Part shown: piece by piece, positions 56,741-64,000 of the stretch
How positions within the stretch are numbered: position 1 is the stretch's first letter
How the letters are laid out: each line of letters opens with the position of its first letter
Origin: Siphonodentalium dalli
Lineage: Eukaryota > Mollusca > Scaphopoda > Gadilida > Siphonodentaliidae
Length of the DNA: 64,000 nt
Assembly (NCBI GenBank): GCA_032622095.1
Contig: CP136062.1
Coordinates: 56,928,420-56,992,419 of the forward strand
Reading direction: 5' to 3'
Translations under genes and position numbers: made by a program
The notes under the pieces: model-generated
What the model was told of the DNA's origin: nothing
The model's input: only the letters and a program-made list of their open reading frames with translations
The model's database searches: none

Positions 56741-59700
56741 GGAGCATATGCAAATTTACAAATTCATTATCACAAGTCATCACTCCAACAATTTAATCAC
56801 ATGTCCCATACCTTGTTTTGTCACCATGGGTTTCCAAAATTCGATAACAAATATTTATATTTAGTTTTTTTGTGAATTGTTTTCACACCAACAAAAAAAA
56901 ACGTAGCAAAAACCAGTCAAAAGCCCGAAAATCGGATAACTTGCTACACGTACATGTAATAGAGCAAACGCAAATGTAATATTTTGAGATGAATAGTTTC
57001 AGTTTCATGTGGCTATTCTCGGCTGTTCGGGGTGATTTTTGTTGAGCCGTGACCATGAGCAATATCCAGGATTTTCGTTCATTCATATTGACCCGCTCCA
57101 AGCAAGATATATTTAATTTCACTCAAATCGTCATATATAACAGAAATAATTGAGACACAATTTATACACAATTTTGAGTACAGTAGAATGTTGCGCATGC
57201 GTTTCATTGTTGGTAAAATGGGGGGTTCAGGCTAAACCGACAGATGTATATGGTAACTAGCAGGTGACCCGACTTCGTCTGGGCTTTGACCTTGAATTGA
57301 TTTTTTTGAAGGTCAATGTCAGGTCGGGGTCACAATTTGACTGGTCCATGAGAGTTCCCGGACAAAAGTGGCCCTAGGTAGCAAGTTTGGACTCAACCGC
57401 TAGGGCCGTTTTCGAGTCTATAACGGACACACACATACATATATATATATAATTTATGGGTACACGTTTCAGGGTGAAGGTCACCTCGGGCGGAAAAAAT
57501 GAACCGATGACATTCTCCCCCATTCCTAGGAAGTACGAACACAGACACGCTTATGTCTGGACACAGACACAACACGCTCATGTCTGGACGCAGACACGCT
57601 CTTTATCAACGACACTGCTGATACGAACGCTCTTAACCTCCACAATTCCAAGACGGTGGCAGTGGGAATGGAGAATGAGTGCTCGGATCTTCTCAAAAGC
57701 AATGCGACGACACTTCATCTGGAATTTTACCATTAGATAGGAAGTTTGGTCGAATTCCGTCCGGCAGTTTTTCCGGCCATAGCTAACAGACAAACAGAAG
57801 TCCCAAAATATATATTAGATACCGTGGGGTTGGGTTGGGTGGTCGATGGTGTAGGATCACTATATTTGACGATATCAAGGGGTGGGGCAAGGTTTGAGTT
57901 GGTTTAGATGTGGATTTCAGCTAAATGTATTGGCATCTGGAGCATATGCAAATTTACAAATTCATTATCACAAGTCATCACTCCAACAATTTAATCACAT
58001 GTCCCATACCTTGTTTTGTCACCATGGGTTTCCAAAATTCGATAACAAAAAAAAAAACGCAGCAAAAACCATTCAAAAGCCCGAAAATCGGATAACTTGC
58101 TACACGTACATGTAATAGAGCAAACGCAAATGTAATATTTTGAGATGAATAGTTTCAGTTTCATCAAACAAATGCAGAAATGCGCTCGAGAACAAGTATA
58201 CCCATACTGATGGTGAATCACGGCAAACATTCTATTTTTACGAAACGGAATCGATTTCAAAGGTTTACAATTCCTCAAATTGTTACTGTCGCGATTATTA
58301 AAAGATTGAAGATGTCAAGACAAGACAATTATCAATTATATAGTTAATACTTCAATAAATTAACTCGAAATGGCGTAAAATATTCAACGTAGTTGTCCAT
58401 GTTATGTGGCTATTCTCGGCTGTTCATTATATAGTTAATACTTCTCATAAATTAACTCTAAATGGCGTAAAATATTCAACGTAGTTATCAGTGTTATGTG
58501 GTTATTCTCGGCTGTTCATTATACAGTTAATACGTATATAACTTAAATCGAAATGGCGTAAAATATTCACCGTAGTTGTCAGTGTTATGTGGCTATTCTC
58601 GGCTGTTCGGGGTGATTTTTGTCGAGCCGTGACCATGAGCAATATCCAGGATTTTCGTTCATTCATATTGACCCGCTCCAAGCAAGATATATTTAATTTC
58701 ACTCAAATCGTCATATATAACAGAAATAATTGAGACACAATTTATACACAATTTTGAGTACAGTAGAATGTTGCGCATGCGTTGCATTGTTGGTAAAATG
58801 GGGGATTCAGGCTAAACCGACAGATGTATATGGTAACTAGCAGGTGACCCGACTTCGTCCGGGCTTTGACCTTGAATTGATTTTTTTGAAGGTCAATGTC
58901 AGGTCGGGGTCACAATTTGACTGGTCCATGAGAGTTCCCGTACAAAAGTGGCCCTAGGTAGCAAGTTTGGACTCAACCGGTAGGGCCGTTTCGAGTCTAT
59001 AACGGACACACACATACATATATATATAACTAGAAGGTGACCCGACTTCGTCCGGGGTTTGACCTTGAATTGTCTATTTTGAAGGCCAAGGTCAAGTGGG
59101 GTCACGATTTGACACGCCCAAAACACTGCCCGAACAAGAGTACCCGTCGAAATCCATCCGGTTTTACCCGATTTGACCTTTTAACCCGATTTGATTTCCA
59201 CTCAAGTATATAAACGCGCCTCATATACACACGCTCATTAATTATCAAGTTTCAACGTAAAGATAAATTACCATCGGTGCCCGAGATATCGCCAAGACGT
59301 CTGAAACAGTCAAATGCATCGGCAGGTTAAGAGTTAACGTGATCTAACTTTATGACCTCTAACGACGTCATAGAAGTTACGCATTGTTTTTACCCTGATA
59401 GAAGATCGTACCACTTCTTCTTAATAATTGAGGCAGATAACTAAAACGGATACATACATATTATATATCGTTGGAAAGAGGAAACACGAAAGATTCTCAT
59501 AGTGTCATTATTATGACTGGCATGTTATTATTCGCGCTGTTTCGAATCGATTTGTAAGCACCGAACTGAAATATATTAGCGCAAAACGGCGTAAAAACAG
59601 ATTTGACCTCGGCACGTGAAAAGTTGACCTCGCACGGACAAATTAATAGGCCTATGTTGGTCCTGGCCCGAAAATACCCCCACATACCAAGTTTAATCGA

Positions 59701-60242
59701 AATCGGCTGTGCCATTTTCGAGTCCATCGATTACAAATACAAACAAACAAACAGATCTTCCAAAATATATAATAGATTTATGGGTACCAGTTTCAAGGTG
59801 AAGGTCACCTCGGGCGGAAAAACTGAACCGATGAAATTCTCCCCCATTCCTAGGAAGTCCAACACAGACACAACACGTTCATGTCTGGACACAGACACGC
59901 TCTTTATCAACGACACTGCTGATACGAACGCTCTTAACCTCCACAATTCCAAGACGGTGGCAGTGGGAATGGAGAATGAGTGCTCGGAGCTTCTCAAAAG
60001 CAATGCGACGACACTTCATCTGGAATTTTACCATTAGATAGGAAGTTTGGTAGAAATCCGTCCGGCAGTTTTTCCGGCCATAGCTAACAGACAAACAGAA
60101 GTCCCAAAATATATATTAGATACCGTGGGGTTGGGTTGGGTGGTCGATGGTGTAGGATCACTATATTTGACGGTATCAAGGGGGTGGGGCAAGGTTTGAG
60201 TTGGTTTAGATGTGGATTTCAGCTAAATGTATTGGCATCTGG
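56741..60242. repeat. Tandem duplication, unequal copies (1.2 kb / 2.3 kb)
   Basis: Copy A 56741-57940, copy B 57941-60242. Three blocks match in order: GGAGCATATGCAAATTTACA... (56741 / 57939), GTGGCTATTCTCGGCTGTTC... (57009 / 58588), TATGGGTAC...AGGTGAAGGTCACCTCGG... (57453 / 59777). Copy B has ~415 bp extra between blocks 1 and 2, holding three ~80-bp repeats (AACTCGAAATGGCGTAAAAT), and ~750 bp extra between blocks 2 and 3. The matches are close to identical, so the event is recent. Confidence 0.85.
57263..57450 (-). mobile_element. Helitron-like CTAG/hairpin terminus
   Basis: Minus-strand end: hairpin CCCAGACGAAGTCGGG, then TCACCTGCTAG^TT. The far side is a TATAACGGACACACACATAC + (TA)n tail. 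A duplicate is at 58840-59025 and a third, diverged one starts at 59029. Confidence 0.45.
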
Positions 60243-61813
60243 TGTTTGTCCTCAGGGCGGGCGGGCGGGGTCGTGTGAAGTGGTACAGAATTATTAGATA
60301 CACCGGTAATTTTAGACTCAGTGGGATTCCATTATACGTTCCAAGTTCGCGATATTATTTATGTTTTTTTTCTATTCGTTGTCGTGAAGAGTGCGTTTAA
60401 TGTGTGTGTATTTGGCCGGGTATAATAGAACGGTTTCGGATATTTTTTTTATTTTTTTCAAGTGGATCAGCGCGAAACATTCCTGTGATCCACAGATGCC
60501 TCAGCGGTGTCCCCCTGTGTTGGGTGTTTTGCTTATTGTGCACTAATTACGTATTACAACCTCATCTTGTAACTTTCACCATTGATCCAATTCGCGTGGA
60601 ACTGAATGTATCTTCTGCTTTGTTCATAAGTATGTGTTTTCACTTCAAGAAAATAGGATATAGATATATATGGATTATCAGATGCATGTAAGTATGCAGC
60701 CTTATGATAACAATCAAATCCACATTAGATATTATCGTATTTCCTTTCGCCTGTAGAGTCTCTACAGAACAATGCAGTATTGATCAACTGCTGTGCATCA
60801 GTTGGAAAATAAATCTTTGAGATACACGTAGATCGTGTTGAGTTGTGGTGATTTTAGTTTATTCATGATTTGATCCAGTAGAGTGCCGGAGTAGACCCGT
60901 TTGAGATTCATTATTGACCTACTTTCCATTATAAATAAAAACATCTAAATGATGTTATGACTTTTATATAAATAGGAGAATGTTGCACATCGACTGGTTT
61001 GTGTTGGCCTTTTGACAGCCGATTACGACAATAATGCTTTAGGCCCACCGATTGCGCTCCCAAAATTCAAAAATTGGAGCGTCGTATTAGTTAATAATTG
61101 ATGACGTCACAACATCAGATATAGCATATATACGACACAAAGCGTCCGACTTTGGTTCGTTATTATCCATAAATAATAACCAGTTATAAATGCAACACAA
61201 ACAAAAACCGAATTCAATCAAACCGACTTGGAAAGGCCTAAGTAATCATTAAGAGGATTATACACACCACTATACACAACCTACCGAAAACAATAGGTGT
61301 CTGCAAAACGGGACGATCCCCATTTGGAGTCATATACATGTAGATGGTATAGTCCCCGTTAATTTCTATAGTGGATATACTTTCACAAATATAGAAATAA
61401 TATATATATACACATAATATTTGTTGCTGAATAGGTGCTCATGCTTCAGCTAGAATGACGATGGATACGTTTTGGGGAAGTTGGCGACACTGTCTAGCAA
61501 TGCTGATAGCGCCAAGTATCCATTCCTGACTTTGGCATCACACTTTTGGGAAAGTTAAACGTCACTCGATGACAGGTTCCTATATGCATGGTGCCTCCCC
61601 CTTATATCCAGTATTTGTCCGAATGGTGCAAATTAGATTAGGACAATTTAAACTATGTATCGTTATGTTTTTATCACGGATACGTCTATATGTAAGTTTT
61701 GTGAATACCGTGGTCATTTTTTTATCATCCTCCTCAACCCCCATCTCTCTCTATACGACGCGCGGTGCGCAATAGGGATACGTTTGGTGAAATCAGCGAC
61801 ACAAAACAGTTTT
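60243..61813. other. Intergenic, nothing recognised
   Basis: GGGCGGGCGGGCGGGG at 60256-60271 is the only GC-rich spot. No frame with a recognisable domain; 60404-60691 is open for 95 codons but without support. Confidence 0.5.
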
Positions 61814-62585
61814 AGATGTTAAGTGTAGTCGAATATAGTATGGGCAATTCAACCCCATATATATGTTAAGTGTAGTCGAATATAGTATGGGCCAATTCAA
61901 CCCCATGTAGATGTTAAGTGTAGTCGAATATAGTATGGGCCAATTCAACCCCATGTAGATGTTAAGTGTAGTCGAATATAGTATGGGCCAATTCAACCCC
62001 ATGTAGATGTTAAGTGTAGTCAAATATAATATGGGCCAATTCAACCCCATCTAGATGTTAAGTGTAGTCGAATATAGTATGGGCCAATTCAACCGCATGT
62101 AGATGTTAAGTGTAGTCGGGTATAGTATGGGACAATTCAACCCCATGTAGATGTTAAGTGTAGTCGAGTATAGTGTGGGCCAATTCAACCCCATGTATAT
62201 GTTAAGTGTAGTCGGGTATAGGATGGGCCAATTCAACCCCATGTAGATGTTAAGTGTAGTCGAATATAGTATGGGCCAATTCAACCACATGTAGATGTTA
62301 AGTGTAGTCGAATATAGTATGGGCCAATTCAACCCCATGTAGATGTTAAGTGTAGTCGAATATAGTATGGGCCAATTCAACCACATGTAGATGTTAAGTG
62401 TAGTCGAATATAGTATGGGCCAATTCAACCCCATGTATATGTTAAGTGTAGTCGGGTATAGTATGGGCCAATTCACCACATGTAGATGTTAAGTGTAGTC
62501 GAATATAGTATGGGCCAATTCAACCCCATGTAGATGTTAAGTGTAGTCGGATATAGTATGGGCCAATTCAACCCCATGTAGATGG
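61814..62585. repeat. 48-bp minisatellite, ~16 copies
   Basis: Unit ATGTTAAGTGTAGTCGAATA + TAGTATGGGCCAATTCAACC + CCATGTAG. Variants (CGGGTATAG, ACCACATG, GTATATG) are scattered through the array. 48 is a multiple of three, and one minus frame reads as a 16-residue repeat (GLNWPILYSTTLNIYM); I take it as non-coding. Confidence 0.93.
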
Positions 62586-62620
62586 AACATAAATGACATT
62601 GGTTAACTGATCCTGCTCAT

Positions 62621-64000
62621 TCGCTATGATGATAGGGGGTGCTGCTGAATTACTATGATGTTAGTGGGTGCTGCTGAATTACTATGATGTTAGTGGGTGC
62701 TGCTGAATTACTATGATGTTAGTGGGTGCTGCTGAATTACTATGATGCTAGTGGGTGCTGCTGAATTACTATGATGCTAGTGGGTGCTGCTGAATTACTA
62801 TGATGCTAGTGGGTGCTGCTGAATTAATATGATGTTAGTGGGTGCTGCTGAATTGCTATGATGATAGGGGGTGCTGCTGAATTACTATGATGTTAGTGGG
62901 TGCTGCTGAATTACTATGATGCTAGTGGGTGCTGCTGAATTAATATGATGTTAGTGGGTGCTGCTGAATTACTATGATGTTAGTGGGTGCTGCTGAATTA
63001 CTATGATGTTAGTGGGTGCTGCTGAATTAATATGATGTTAGTGGGTGCTGCTGAATTAATATGATGTTAGTGGGTGCTGCTGAATTACTATGATGTTAGT
63101 GGGTGCTGCTGAATTACTATGATGTTAGTGGGTGCTGCTGAATTAATATGATGTTAGTGGGTGCTGCTGAATTAATATGATGTTAGTGGGTGCTGCTGAA
63201 TTACTATGATGTTAGTGGCTGCTGCTGAATTAATATGATGTTAGTGGGTGCTGCTGAATTAATATGATGTTAGTGGGTGCTGCTGAATTACTATGATGCT
63301 AGTGGGTGCTGCTGAATTACTATGATGTTAGTGGGTGCTGCTGAATTACTATGATGTTAGTGGGTGCTGCTGAATTACTATGATGTTAGTGGGTGCTGCT
63401 GAATTACTATGATGTTAGTGGGTGCTGCTGAATTAATATGATGTTAGTGGGTGCTGCTGAATTACTATGATGTTAGTGGGTGCTGCTGAATTGCTATGAT
63501 GTTAGTGGGTGCTGCTGAATTACTATGATGTTAGTGGGTGCTGCTGAATTGCTATGATGATAGGGGGTGCTGCTGAATTACTATGATGTTAGTGGGTGCT
63601 GCTGAATTACTATGATGTTAGTGGGTGCTGCTGAATTACTATGATGTTAGTGGGTGCTGCTGAATTACTATGATGTTAGTGGGTGCTGCTGAATTACTAT
63701 GATGCTAGTGGGTGCTGCTGAATTACTATGATGTTAGTGGGTGCTGCTGAATTGCTATGATGATAGGGGGTGCTGCTGAATTACTATGATGTTAGTGGGT
63801 GCTGCTGAATTACTATGATGCTAGTGGGTGCTGCTGAATTACTATGATGTTAGTGGGTGCTGCTGAATTACTATGATGTTAGTGGGTGCTGCTGAATTAC
63901 TATGATGTTAGTGGGTGCTGCTGAATTACTATGATGTTAGTGGGTGCTGCTGAATTACTATGATGTTAGTGGGTGCTGCTGAATTACTATGATGTTAATG
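62621..64000. repeat. 29-bp minisatellite, ~47 copies, runs off the window
   Basis: Unit GAATTACTATGATGTTAGTG + GGTGCTGCT. Four common variants: ATTACTATGATGTT, ATTAATATGATGTT, ATTACTATGATGCT and ATTGCTATGATGATAGGGGG. Not interrupted up to base 64000. 29 is not a multiple of three, so it is not coding. Confidence 0.95.

Noticed and set aside
59603-60037. A 144-codon plus frame in the right duplication copy
   Set aside because: The first half is translation of a repeat tail, and the other copy at 57456 has an incompatible, shorter frame. Not conserved as protein.
61793-62479. Two minus frames with a 16-residue repeat (GLNWPILYSTTLNIYM)
   Set aside because: By-product of the 48-bp minisatellite; broken by a stop between the two frames and without any other coding sign.

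Overview
The window looks like animal genomic DNA. It is AT-rich, it has GT-AG introns of 1 to 11 kb, four 5'-truncated non-LTR retrotransposon (LINE) fragments, many small inverted-repeat transposons and several minisatellites. The words ACATGTA/TACATGTA are very frequent, and the one host gene combines thrombospondin type 1 (TSP1) and C-type lectin domains. Both fit a marine invertebrate, perhaps a mollusc or another lophotrochozoan. The taxon is an inference; no single sequence here proves it.

The only convincing host gene lies on the minus strand, from 42332 down to 8557. I assembled it from seven exons: a signal-peptide exon (42191-42332), four TSP1 exons (33588-33755, 32475-32639, 31390-31557, 20028-20207) and two exons that together make one C-type lectin domain (17134-17307 and 8557-8759). 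Every junction is phase 1, every donor is GT and every acceptor AG. The coding parts add up to exactly 1200 nt, giving a 399-residue secreted protein with the order signal peptide, linker, 4 x TSP1, CTLD. A candidate 9-nt in-frame microexon sits at 39346-39354.

The introns are full of mobile DNA. Intron 1 holds a three-level nest: a TTAA-flanked MITE was broken by a 2.5-kb TIR transposon, which was itself broken by a 972-bp element flanked by TTA. A second copy of the 2.5-kb transposon lies in opposite orientation in intron 4, so the pair flanks TSP1 exons 2-4. Intron 4 also carries a LINE fragment and several palindromic MITEs. Intron 6, which splits the lectin domain, holds MITEs, a 42-bp minisatellite, a foldback element and an inverted dimer of a tRNA-like retroelement with 13-bp target duplications.

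The first 7.6 kb (downstream of the gene) and 42.8-56.5 kb (upstream) contain a composite repeat family made of diverged units of about 110/225 bp and a terminal segment ending GCTAG^T, which looks Helitron-like. Inserted in it are a 1.25-kb element with clean TAA duplications and a foldback element with terminal 17-bp arrays. The right side holds a 2.3-kb duplication (56.7-60.2 kb), then a 48-bp minisatellite (61.8-62.6 kb) directly followed by a 29-bp minisatellite that runs off the end of the window (62.6-64.0 kb). I see no rRNA, functional tRNA or CRISPR.
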